Assembly: GCA_029256345.1 (NCBI GenBank)
Contig: JAQSYC010000036.1
Coordinates: forward strand, 1-10,666
DNA: 10,666 bases
Source of the DNA: Clostridia bacterium
Lineage (GTDB): Bacteria; Bacillota; Clostridia; Lachnospirales; Cellulosilyticaceae
Direction: 5' to 3'
A program made the position numbers and the translations under genes. The stretch's first letter is position 1. Each line of letters opens with the position of its first letter. The notes below the pieces were generated by a model. That model worked only from the letters and a program-made list of their open reading frames with translations, was not told the origin of the DNA and did no database searches. Below, piece by piece: positions 1 to 6,581 of this stretch.

Positions 1-581
1 GACATCTTTTCTCTCTCAATCCATCTAGATTTTAATTCAATATTAAAAGCGTCTTCACCTTCTCTTACTACAGTGAAAACATAGGTTTTATCTTTATTTT
101 GAACAAGTGCAGTAATATCAGAATGGACTTTGACCGGTATGCCATCTATCGCTGTGATTTTATCTCCTACCCTAATTCCCGCTTCTGCTGCTGGCATATT
201 TGTTTCTACATGCTCAATCACATTGGTTCCATATCCTGCATAGGTTGACAAAACAGTCAATAAAAACCATGCAAATATAAAATTCATAATAGCTCCAAAA
301 CTCACTATAATAAGTTTTTGCCACGGTCGTTTAGAACACATTGCCCTTGGGTTATTACTGTTTCCTATCTCTTCTTCCATGCTGCAAAATCCACCTATTG
401 GAAAAATCCGCAACGAATAAACGGTTTCACCTCTTTTTATAGACCATATTTTGGGACCCATACCTACCGCAAATTCATGAACAAGTACGCCGTTCTTTCT
501 AGCCGCGATATAATGACCCCATTCGTGGATAACTACTATAAGAGCAAACATTAATACAATAATACATATTTTTGCTAGCAT
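1..581 (-). CDS. rseP: RseP/RasP-type site-2 intramembrane zinc metalloprotease (N-terminal part, runs off the window)
   Basis: This is a membrane-embedded protease that in related bacteria cuts transmembrane substrates such as anti-sigma factors, after a first cleavage by another protease. The 193 residues present start with a hydrophobic helix carrying the zinc motif HEWGH at residues 19-23 (H19, E20, H23). The family's membrane-associated loop follows (GPKIWSIKRGE at 42-52, IPIGG near 60-64), then a second membrane helix around 88-112 with the conserved asparagine in IMNF. A PDZ domain runs from about 118 to 185 and includes AGIRVGDKITAIDG. The ATG overlaps the end of dxr by 7 nt (ATGCTAG), and a GGAAGG ribosome binding site lies inside dxr, so translation is probably coupled. 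The C-terminal half, with the second catalytic LDG-type motif, lies outside the window. The identity is secure; the actual substrates cannot be told from the sequence. Confidence 0.95.
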   Translation of the reverse strand, partial: MLAKICIIVLMFALIVVIHEWGHYIAARKNGVLVHEFAVGMGPKIWSIKRGETVYSLRIFPIGGFCSMEEEIGNSNNPRAMCSKRPWQKLIIVSFGAIMNFIFAWFLLTVLSTYAGYGTNVIEHVETNMPAAEAGIRVGDKITAIDGIPVKVHSDITALVQNKDKTYVFTVVREGEDAFNIELKSRWIEREKM

Positions 582-1741
582 TCTTCTACCTTCCTTCTAC
601 TATATTCTCTAGCCCATTTGTCACATTCTAAAATTTCATCCAGAGTTGGCCTATTTATACATATGTGGGCTTCCATTACCTTATGTATAATTTTAGAAAT
701 GTCCGTAAAAGACACGCTCTTATTTAAAAATTTTTCAACAACCATCTCATTGGCAGCATTTAGAACAGCCGGCATAGTTCCGCCTATTTTCAGCGCTTCA
801 TAAGCAAGCCCTAAACATGGAAACAAATCCTTTTTAGGTTCCTCAAAAGATAAGGTTTTAATTTGAGTTAAATGAAGTTTTGGGACATAGTCATTTGCCC
901 GCCTTTCTGGATAGTAGAGTGCATATGAGATAGGATGCCTCATATCTGGAGCCCCCAGCTGTGCAATGGTTGATCCATCTTTATATTCTACCATTGAATG
1001 AATAATGCTTTCTTTATGGACAATCACCTGTATTTGCTCCACATCTATATCAAATAAATATTTTGCCTCTATCACTTCTAGTCCCTTATTCATTAAAGTT
1101 GCAGAATCAATGGTGATTTTATTTCCCATCACCCAATTAGGATGTTTAAGAGCCGCTTCTACCGTGATGGTTTTCAGTTGTTCCTTGCCATACTCCCTAA
1201 ACGGCCCACCTGATGCTGTCAAAATAAGTTTTGAAACAGCACTAGGGGCATTCCCCTGTAAACACTGAAATATTGCTGAATGTTCACTGTCAACCGGAAG
1301 TATCGAAACGTGGTTGTCTTTGGCTAACTGCATGACCATTTCCCCTGCCGTCACTAAAGTTTCTTTGTTAGCTAAAGCAATGTGTTTTCCACTTTTAATA
1401 GCTTTGATAGTCGGAATAAGTCCTACCATGCCTACCACCGCTGTTACAACAAGTTCTGCCTCATCCAGCGTTGCGACCATCTGGAGTCCCTCTTCACCAC
1501 TTACTACTTCAACTCGCTGTCCCATATGTCTTAACCGTTTTTTAAGTTCAATGGCCTTGTTTTCCTGTACAACGCACACCATCTGCGGCTTAAATTCTAT
1601 AATCTGAGCTTCTAGCAAATCTATATTGACATGTGTGGTTAATCCCATCACGTTCATATTCTTATCTCTTCTTATTACATCCAATGCCTGTGTCCCTACA
1701 GAGCCTGTAGAGCCTAAAATAACAATATTTTTCTTTTGCAC
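575..1741 (-). CDS. dxr: 1-deoxy-D-xylulose 5-phosphate reductoisomerase
   Basis: Cytosolic NADPH- and metal-dependent enzyme that converts 1-deoxy-D-xylulose 5-phosphate to 2-C-methyl-D-erythritol 4-phosphate, the committed step of the MEP isoprenoid route. The 388 residues are the normal full length. The NADPH-binding loop GSTGSVG is at residues 10-16. The metal ligands fit D151 and E153 in VDSEHSAIFQ, and E222 in NKGLEVIEA. The conserved HPNWVMGNKITIDSATLMNK block spans 200-219, and the HKES and PDMRHPI stretches follow. The start is GTG: the SD sequence TTAGGAG lies 8 nt upstream, and the cdsA stop TAG is part of that SD. It sits between cdsA and rseP; its isoprenoid product ultimately supplies the neighbouring UppS. 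It shows that the organism uses the MEP route, and nothing in the protein looks degraded. Confidence 0.97.
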   Translation of the reverse strand: MQKKNIVILGSTGSVGTQALDVIRRDKNMNVMGLTTHVNIDLLEAQIIEFKPQMVCVVQENKAIELKKRLRHMGQRVEVVSGEEGLQMVATLDEAELVVTAVVGMVGLIPTIKAIKSGKHIALANKETLVTAGEMVMQLAKDNHVSILPVDSEHSAIFQCLQGNAPSAVSKLILTASGGPFREYGKEQLKTITVEAALKHPNWVMGNKITIDSATLMNKGLEVIEAKYLFDIDVEQIQVIVHKESIIHSMVEYKDGSTIAQLGAPDMRHPISYALYYPERRANDYVPKLHLTQIKTLSFEEPKKDLFPCLGLAYEALKIGGTMPAVLNAANEMVVEKFLNKSVSFTDISKIIHKVMEAHICINRPTLDEILECDKWAREYSRRKVEEC

Positions 1742-1752
1742 AGCACAATCTC

Positions 1753-2562
1753 CTAACTGATCATTTTTTCTGCCAGCATCACTGCTATATAAATAACTGG
1801 GGCCACTAACAGCAAACTATCACATCTATCTAGTATGCCGCCATGTCCTGGAAGAATATGTCCAAAATCTTTTTGATTGAAAAATCTTTTAATTGCTGAC
1901 GCTGCTAAATCACCAAATTGCGAAACAATCGAACCTACAATAACAATCATGACGACTATCCCTATATAGTTTTTTAAAAGCTCAAAATCATAGACAGTAT
2001 AAGCTATTGTATAAACATATCCTATTGCCCCTGCACCTATGACTCCACCAACGCTTCCTTCTATTGTTTTTTTAGGGCTTAACTGAGGCGCTAATTTATG
2101 TTTTCCTAAAAAGACACCGCTAAAATATGCAAAAGTATCAGAACCCCAAGAACTAATGACGATTAACCATACCCAAAATGCCCCATATTGTAAATTTCTT
2201 GTTAGAATAATAAAAGAAAACAATAGGCCTATATAGAGCGGCGCAAAAATAGTGAAAACTGCATCCGTTATAGAATATTTAGGATACTTAATCACCATGA
2301 CTATAAGGGTAACAATGATTAAAAGTGCTAAATAAACGCTGTAGTTTGTATAGATTATATCAAAAAACAAAAAATATACAAGTAATCCGCCATATCCTAT
2401 GTATTGTATAGGATTATAAGTCTTTTTTATTGTATTAAATAGTTCATACAACCCTAAACAACTTACTGCTACTATTGCATAACTTAGTACAGGACTTCCT
2501 GATACTACAATTAAAACGACAAGAGGGATACCTATAATTGCTGTTATTATCCTAGTTAACAC
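1753..2562 (-). CDS. cdsA: Phosphatidate cytidylyltransferase (CDP-diacylglycerol synthase)
   Basis: Polytopic membrane enzyme that makes CDP-diacylglycerol from phosphatidic acid and CTP, the branch-point intermediate for phosphatidylglycerol and other phospholipids. The 269 residues are strongly hydrophobic, with roughly seven or eight membrane segments beginning at residue 4. Conserved stretches are LSPKKTIEGSVGG (161-173) and the CTP-transferase signature from S222 to D248, including KR at 225-226, KD at 231-232, HGG at 240-242 and DRCD at 245-248. The cysteine at 247 stands where I remember mostly aliphatic or aromatic residues in the family signature; this is probably neutral. The start is GTG, about 9 nt after TAGGAGG. 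That SD contains the uppS stop TAG, which suggests coupled translation with uppS. The length and motifs give no sign of truncation. Confidence 0.96.
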   Translation of the reverse strand: MLTRIITAIIGIPLVVLIVVSGSPVLSYAIVAVSCLGLYELFNTIKKTYNPIQYIGYGGLLVYFLFFDIIYTNYSVYLALLIIVTLIVMVIKYPKYSITDAVFTIFAPLYIGLLFSFIILTRNLQYGAFWVWLIVISSWGSDTFAYFSGVFLGKHKLAPQLSPKKTIEGSVGGVIGAGAIGYVYTIAYTVYDFELLKNYIGIVVMIVIVGSIVSQFGDLAASAIKRFFNQKDFGHILPGHGGILDRCDSLLLVAPVIYIAVMLAEKMIS

Positions 2563-2575
2563 GCTTTAATGCCTC

Positions 2576-3292
2576 CTATTCACTTTGACCAAATCTTCTG
2601 CTTCTTCTGTTATATTCCTCTATTGCAGTATTAAACTCATCTATCGTAAAATCAGGCCACAAATGTGATGTAAAATAGAACTCACTGTATGTTAATTGCC
2701 AAGGTAGGAAGTTACTCGTTCTTACCTCTCCGCTGGTGCGAATCATAAGATCTGGATCCGGTTGACCTGCTGTATCTAAATACTGTGAAAACAACGCTTC
2801 TGTGACCTCAGTATTTTTGCCATCACCAAAGTCATTCTCTTTTATCATGCGCTTACAAGCCCTAAGAATCTCATCTCGCCCGCCGTAATTAAACGCCATA
2901 TTAAAGCATATCCCTTTTTTGTCTTTCGTAATCTCTTGCAATAGCTTTATTTTGTGTCTTAATTCTTCGGGTATATGGGGTGATTCTACGTCTCCTATAA
3001 CATGAAATCTCACATCATCCTTGGCTGCTTTTTTGATATGTTGATCCAAATAGCTTGTAAATAATCTAATAAGACCCTTTACTTCGTTTGGCGGTCTATT
3101 CCAGTTTTCAGTAGAAAAAGCGTATACTGTTAAGTATTGTATACCTAAATGCCGTGCATGCTTTATAATCTTTTCAAGTACTTTAGTTCCCTTTCGGTGC
3201 CCTTCATTCCGCGGCAAATTACGTTCTTTAGCCCATCTTCCATTGCCATCCATTATAATCGCAACGTGTACTGGAATCTCCATTTGTTCCAT
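2576..3292 (-). CDS. uppS: Undecaprenyl diphosphate synthase (cis-prenyltransferase)
   Basis: Adds isopentenyl diphosphate units in cis to farnesyl diphosphate, giving the C55 carrier lipid used for peptidoglycan and wall polymers. The 238 residues match the usual length. MDGNGRWA at 14-21 holds the catalytic aspartate D15 and the diphosphate-binding loop. TVYAFSTENWNRP at 55-67 and MAFNYGGRDE at 132-141 are typical, and IRTSGE at 184-189 with R191, S193, E204 and WPDF at 212-215 forms the isopentenyl diphosphate site. The ATG at 3292 has a strong SD (AGGAGGA) 8 nt upstream. A terminator-like hairpin separates it from frr, so expression may depend on read-through or on a promoter inside frr. 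Homodimeric soluble enzyme by family knowledge. The strain's product chain length is inferred from the family and gene context. Confidence 0.97.
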   Translation of the reverse strand: MEQMEIPVHVAIIMDGNGRWAKERNLPRNEGHRKGTKVLEKIIKHARHLGIQYLTVYAFSTENWNRPPNEVKGLIRLFTSYLDQHIKKAAKDDVRFHVIGDVESPHIPEELRHKIKLLQEITKDKKGICFNMAFNYGGRDEILRACKRMIKENDFGDGKNTEVTEALFSQYLDTAGQPDPDLMIRTSGEVRTSNFLPWQLTYSEFYFTSHLWPDFTIDEFNTAIEEYNRRSRRFGQSE

Positions 3293-3312
3293 GAATAATG
3301 TCCTCCTATATT

Positions 3313-3340
3313 AAAAAACTCCCCTAATGGAGGAGTTTTT
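3313..3340 (-). terminator. Hairpin with U-tract between frr and uppS
   Basis: Read on the minus strand, AAAAACTCC and GGAGTTTTT are perfect 9-nt arms around a 9-nt loop, followed by one more T. It lies 4 nt past the frr stop and about 20 nt before the uppS start codon. The stem has only four G-C pairs and its T-tract is part of the stem, so it may be a partial terminator or attenuator. The 5' arm and loop also contain TCCTCC, an exact complement of the uppS SD core GGAGGA, so an alternative fold could hide that ribosome binding site. Confidence 0.65.
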
Positions 3341-3344
3341 AGCA

Positions 3345-3899
3345 TCACACTGATAAGATTTCTTTATTTTTGCTTTCAATATGTGTATCTATTTCATCCA
3401 CAAATTTATCAGTTAGTTTCTGAACTTCTTTTTCTGCTGTCTCTTGCTCATCTTCCGTTATTTCACTATTCTTCTCCATCTTTTTCAATGCTTCAAGCGC
3501 CTCACGCCTGATATTTCGAATAGCTACTTTAGCATTTTCGCCTTTTTTCTTAACGTCTTTTGTAAGGTCTTTTCTGCGTTCCTCTGTAAGCTCAGGAAAA
3601 ACTAATCTGATTACTTTACCATCATTCGAAGGATTAATGCCTATATCTGATTCATGGACAGCTTTTTCAATAGCCTTTAATAAGGAGGTGTCCCATGGCT
3701 GTATCTGTAATACCCTTGCTTCTGGAATACTAATATTACCTACTTGTTGAATAGGTGTTGGCGCTCCGTAATAATCTACAGTCATTCTATCCAAAACATG
3801 AGGATTAGCTCGTCCAGCGCGTATCGTATTCAGTTCGTCAGCAAATGCTTGAATAGTTTTATTCATTTTATCTTGATACTTTTGTAATGTCTGTTTCAT
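3345..3899 (-). CDS. frr: Ribosome recycling factor
   Basis: Together with EF-G, it splits post-termination ribosomes into subunits so they can start again. The 184 residues are the full family length. Conserved blocks are TIRAGRANP (25-33), DYYGAPTPI (42-50), QPWD (67-70), GINPSNDGKVIRL (87-99), PELTEERRKDL (102-112) and the basic hinge-arm stretch IRNIRREA (127-134). The helical ends fit the three-helix-bundle domain, and the GAPTP region belongs to the small beta domain. The ATG lies 8 nt after TAGGAGG. It follows pyrH with a gap of 17 bp, as in most Firmicutes, so the two are probably cotranscribed. Its stop is followed directly by the hairpin at 3313-3340. The identification is certain. 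Confidence 0.98.
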   Translation of the reverse strand: MKQTLQKYQDKMNKTIQAFADELNTIRAGRANPHVLDRMTVDYYGAPTPIQQVGNISIPEARVLQIQPWDTSLLKAIEKAVHESDIGINPSNDGKVIRLVFPELTEERRKDLTKDVKKKGENAKVAIRNIRREALEALKKMEKNSEITEDEQETAEKEVQKLTDKFVDEIDTHIESKNKEILSV

Positions 3900-3916
3900 T
3901 TGATTATCCTCCTAAA

Positions 3917-4627
3917 TTATTCTTCTATATAAATAGTAGTGCCAATTTGCTCGCCCATAGCTACACGGACTATTCCTTTTTCGGCACCTAAATCGAAAAC
4001 AATAATAGGTAATTTTTGATCTATACATAGAGCCGCTGCTGTTGCATCAATCGCCTTGAGATTTTGATGTAGGAGCTGTTGACAAGATATCTGAGAATAT
4101 TTTTTAGCATCCCCATTTAATTTAGGATCACTATTATAAACACCATCTATATTTTTTGCAAACAACAATACATCTACCTCTATTTCACAGCCTCTTAATG
4201 CTGCCCCGGTATCAGTTGAAAAAAACGGATGCCCTGTTCCTCCAGCGAAAAAAACGATATCGCCATTTTTTAGATGGTTAAGTGCTGTGTCTTTCGAAAA
4301 CAACTCTGTCATATTGCCTACTGCAAAAGGCGTCTGCACAATCGCTCCTATGCCTTGTGCCTTACATACATCCGCAACATATATTGCATTCATAACCGTA
4401 GCCAACATTCCTATTTGATCTGCCTTCGTACGGTCCATACTGCCAGATGTCCTTCCCCTCCAGAAATTGCCTCCGCCTATTACTACAGCCACTTGCAAAC
4501 CGTTTTTAATTAGTTCTTTAAGCTGCAAAACCACATTGGTAATAATCTCTTGATCAAATCCACGCTGCATCTTTCCTGCCAACGCTTCTCCGCTTAATTT
4601 CACTAATATTCTATTATAACCTTTCAT
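3917..4627 (-). CDS. pyrH: Uridylate kinase (UMP kinase)
   Basis: Hexameric cytosolic enzyme of the amino-acid-kinase fold that phosphorylates UMP to UDP with ATP, for pyrimidine nucleotide supply. The 236 residues match the bacterial family. The substrate and nucleotide motifs are VKLSGEAL (9-16, with K10), GGGNFWRG (51-58), DQIGMLATVMN (70-80), the loop GGTGHPFFSTDTGAALR (129-145) and DGVYNSDP (161-168). The ATG is 5-6 nt after AAGGAGAG. A strong terminator lies between this gene and tsf, so despite the conserved rpsB-tsf-pyrH-frr order the gene may have its own promoter in the 100 bp upstream, or rely on read-through. In this family UTP inhibits and GTP activates the enzyme; that is family knowledge and cannot be read here. 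Confidence 0.98.
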   Translation of the reverse strand: MKGYNRILVKLSGEALAGKMQRGFDQEIITNVVLQLKELIKNGLQVAVVIGGGNFWRGRTSGSMDRTKADQIGMLATVMNAIYVADVCKAQGIGAIVQTPFAVGNMTELFSKDTALNHLKNGDIVFFAGGTGHPFFSTDTGAALRGCEIEVDVLLFAKNIDGVYNSDPKLNGDAKKYSQISCQQLLHQNLKAIDATAAALCIDQKLPIIVFDLGAEKGIVRVAMGEQIGTTIYIEE

Positions 4628-4649
4628 CGTTCTCTCCTTCCTGCTAACA

Positions 4650-4715
4650 TTACTCTATCATAAAAGTATGCTAATTTCTAGATGTATTTTTAACTTTAAA
4701 TGGATAAGACTCAAC
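4650..4715 (-). promoter_or_regulatory. Possible promoter region for pyrH-frr
   Basis: The roughly 100 bp between the tsf terminator and pyrH is AT-rich and noncoding. On the minus strand it holds two weak options. One is TTGAGT, a 17-nt spacer and AAAAAT; the other is a -10-like TATGAT without a convincing -35. Neither is strong. The main argument is positional: a good terminator lies directly upstream and an essential gene directly downstream. Confidence 0.3.
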
Positions 4716-4727
4716 TTTCGTATTTCA

Positions 4728-4753
4728 TAAAAAAAGGGACACCTCGGTGTCCC
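4728..4753 (-). terminator. Intrinsic terminator after rpsB-tsf
   Basis: On the minus strand GGGACAC and GTGTCCC form a perfect 7-bp GC-rich stem around the loop CGAG, followed at once by seven or more T residues. It begins 8 nt beyond the tsf stop codon. This is a textbook rho-independent terminator, and it divides the ribosomal rpsB-tsf unit from pyrH-frr. Confidence 0.93.
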
Positions 4754-4761
4754 TCCGTATA

Positions 4762-5670
4762 TTATCCTTGAATTTGTTTTGCAACTTCTTCGGCAAAATT
4801 TTCTTCTTTTTTCTCAATACCTTCGCCAGTTTCAAAACGTACAAAAGATTTGATTACATCTGAACTTCCTAATTCATTAGCAACATATTTAGCCACTGTT
4901 AAATCAGGGTCTTTAACATATTCTTGTTCTAATAGACAAATCTCTTTTAACTGTTTGTTAAGTCTACCTATTACCATTTTCTCAATGATGTTTTCTGGCT
5001 TTCCTGTGTTTTCATTGAGTGCCTGAGTCATTAATATTTCTTTTTCTTTAAGTTTAGTAGCTTCTGAAACTTCTGCCATTGAAATATATTCTGGATTAAC
5101 AGCTGCTATTTGCATAGCAACATTTCTTCCTACTTCTTGTGCTTTTTCGCCTACAGTTGAAAGTTCTACCAAAGTAACGATTTTTCCGCCACCATGGGTA
5201 TAAGCTACAAGTGTTCCCTCTGTAGTAACCTTTGCTAAACGACGAATAGATAAGTTTTCACCTATAGTCGCTATTTTTTCTGTCAAAACATCTCCAACTG
5301 TTTTGGAAGTGTCATTTACCCAAGGAAATGCTTTAAGCGCTTCAACGTCCTGAATATCATTATTAAGAACAATTGCCGCAACTTCCTTTACAAATGTAAT
5401 AAACTGTTCATTTTTAGCTACGAAATCTGTTTCGGAGTTAATCTCAACCAAGGCTCCTGTTTTGCTATCAGCAGAAATGGCTTCTTTTACAAGACCCTCT
5501 GCAGCTATACGTCCCGCTTTTTTAGCAGCTTTTGCTAAACCTTTTTCACGTAAAACCTCAATAGCTTTTTCCATATTTCCATCAGTTTCATTTAATACAC
5601 TTTTGCAGTCCATCATACCTGCGCCAGTTCTTTCACGCAATTCTTTTACCATAGCAGCTGTAATTGCCAT
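4762..5670 (-). CDS. tsf: Elongation factor Ts
   Basis: Nucleotide exchange factor that releases GDP from EF-Tu during translation. The 302 residues start with the UBA-like N-terminal module (ELRERTGAGMMDCKSVL at 10-26, with EKAIEVLREKGLAKA following) that contacts the EF-Tu GTPase domain. The exchange motif TDFVAKN is at 81-87, with D82 and F83 the residues known to intrude near the EF-Tu magnesium site. The two core dimerisation subdomains follow, with AMQIAAVNPEY in the middle. The ATG at 5670 lies 8 nt after GGAGG. The gene follows rpsB by 19 bp and is closed by a strong terminator, so rpsB-tsf is probably one transcript led by the promoter at 6533-6561. The last 30 residues are Glu/Lys-rich. 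Confidence 0.98.
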   Translation of the reverse strand: MAITAAMVKELRERTGAGMMDCKSVLNETDGNMEKAIEVLREKGLAKAAKKAGRIAAEGLVKEAISADSKTGALVEINSETDFVAKNEQFITFVKEVAAIVLNNDIQDVEALKAFPWVNDTSKTVGDVLTEKIATIGENLSIRRLAKVTTEGTLVAYTHGGGKIVTLVELSTVGEKAQEVGRNVAMQIAAVNPEYISMAEVSEATKLKEKEILMTQALNENTGKPENIIEKMVIGRLNKQLKEICLLEQEYVKDPDLTVAKYVANELGSSDVIKSFVRFETGEGIEKKEENFAEEVAKQIQG

Positions 5671-5689
5671 TTTAATTTCCTCCAGTTTA

Positions 5690-6430
5690 TTATTCAGCGA
5701 TTACTTTAGCCTCATCGCTTACTTCTTCTTTTGTAGTTTCAAAAATCTCTCCTTGGTTTGCTTCTATAATTGCATCCGCCATCTTTGCAACGATTAATTT
5801 AACCGCACGAATAGCATCGTCATTTCCTGGTATTACATAATCTACTTCTTCTGGATCACAGTTTGTATCTACAATAGATACTATCGGAATACCTAAAATA
5901 TGTGCTTCTTGAATAGCAATTCTTTCTTTACGTGGATCTACTATGAAAATAAGACTTGGAATATCTTTCATTTCTTTGATACCGCCTAAGTTTTTCTCCA
6001 GCTTATCCATTTCTTTGCGAAGTTCAATAACTTCTTTTTTAGGAAGCACTTCAAATGTTCCGTTTGTTTCCATATCTTCTAGTTGTTTAAGTCTTGCTAT
6101 ACGGCTTTTAATAGTTGTGAAATTTGTAAGCATTCCACCTAACCATCTTTGGTTAACGTAATACATACCACTTCTTTCAGCTTCTGTTCTAATAGATTCC
6201 TGAGCCTGTTTCTTAGTTCCTACGAATAATACTTTCCCGCCTTCTTCTGCTACCTTGCGAACAACAGCATAAGCTTCATCTACTTTTTTTGTAGTTTTTT
6301 GTAAATCGATAATGTAGATGCCATTTCTTTCTGTAAAGATATACTCCTTCATTTTAGGATTCCATCTTCTTGTTTGGTGTCCAAAATGAACCCCTGCTTC
6401 TAAAAGTTGTTTCATTGAAATTACACTCAT
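5690..6430 (-). CDS. rpsB: 30S ribosomal protein S2
   Basis: Structural protein of the small ribosomal subunit, placed on the back of the head-body junction, where it interacts with S1-like factors and other proteins. The 246 residues fit the family. GVHFGHQTRRWNPKM at 13-27 is the first S2 signature, and VNQRWLGGMLTNF and FIVDPRKERIAIQEA are further conserved blocks, with IPIVSIVDTNCDPEEVDYVI holding the second signature. The acidic C-terminal tail after about residue 225 is variable in the family. The ATG follows AGGAGGT with good spacing; a second GGAGGA sits about 16 nt further upstream in the leader without its own start codon. S2 autoregulates its operon in some bacteria. Whether it does so here is not known, but the leader is long enough for a binding structure. 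Confidence 0.98.
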   Translation of the reverse strand: MSVISMKQLLEAGVHFGHQTRRWNPKMKEYIFTERNGIYIIDLQKTTKKVDEAYAVVRKVAEEGGKVLFVGTKKQAQESIRTEAERSGMYYVNQRWLGGMLTNFTTIKSRIARLKQLEDMETNGTFEVLPKKEVIELRKEMDKLEKNLGGIKEMKDIPSLIFIVDPRKERIAIQEAHILGIPIVSIVDTNCDPEEVDYVIPGNDDAIRAVKLIVAKMADAIIEANQGEIFETTKEEVSDEAKVIAE

Positions 6431-6466
6431 TTTATTACCTCCTGGTTTGTCCTCCGCATATATTAA

Positions 6467-6500
6467 ACGCTAGTAGACTATTTAAGCACCCTACTATCGC
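6467..6500 (-). promoter_or_regulatory. Imperfect hairpin in the rpsB 5' leader
   Basis: The transcript from the promoter upstream would have a leader of about 95 nt. On the minus strand TAGTAG pairs with CTACTA, extended past one mismatch by two G-C pairs and a G-U pair, with a 14-nt loop. No T-tract follows, so it is not a terminator. It could be a protein-binding leader element, for example for S2 feedback, but it matches no family that I recognise, and hairpins of this size also arise by chance. Confidence 0.35.
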
Positions 6501-6532
6501 ATCTATATACGTGTGTTTTATTTTCGCTCTAA

Positions 6533-6561
6533 AGTATACCATGTTTATTTTGATAAATCAA
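6533..6561 (-). promoter_or_regulatory. Sigma-A-type promoter of rpsB-tsf
   Basis: On the minus strand the elements are -35 TTGATT (6556-6561), a 17-nt spacer and -10 TATACT (6533-6538), with TGG directly before the -10 giving an extended -10 element. Transcription should start near 6526, about 95 nt before the rpsB start codon. It lies just past the last gene of the motility block, so the ribosomal genes do not depend on motility transcription. It is the best promoter match in the window. Confidence 0.87.
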
Positions 6562-6581
6562 TGGTTTTTTAATATGAAAAA

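Noticed and set aside
318..554. Plus-strand open frame of 78 codons
   Set aside because: It is antisense to the rseP region that encodes the HEWGH motif and the conserved loop. It has no SD and no recognisable domain.
1005..1607. Plus-strand open frames within dxr
   Set aside because: They are antisense to highly conserved Dxr coding sequence and their Ser/Ile/Cys-rich composition is typical of shadow frames.
3683..3690. Perfect plus-strand SD-like AAGGAGGT
   Set aside because: It lies antisense within frr and no plus-strand gene follows it.
5462..5797. Plus-strand 111-codon frame across tsf and the end of rpsB
   Set aside because: Antisense to EF-Ts and S2 coding regions, crosses their intergenic gap, and has no SD or family match.
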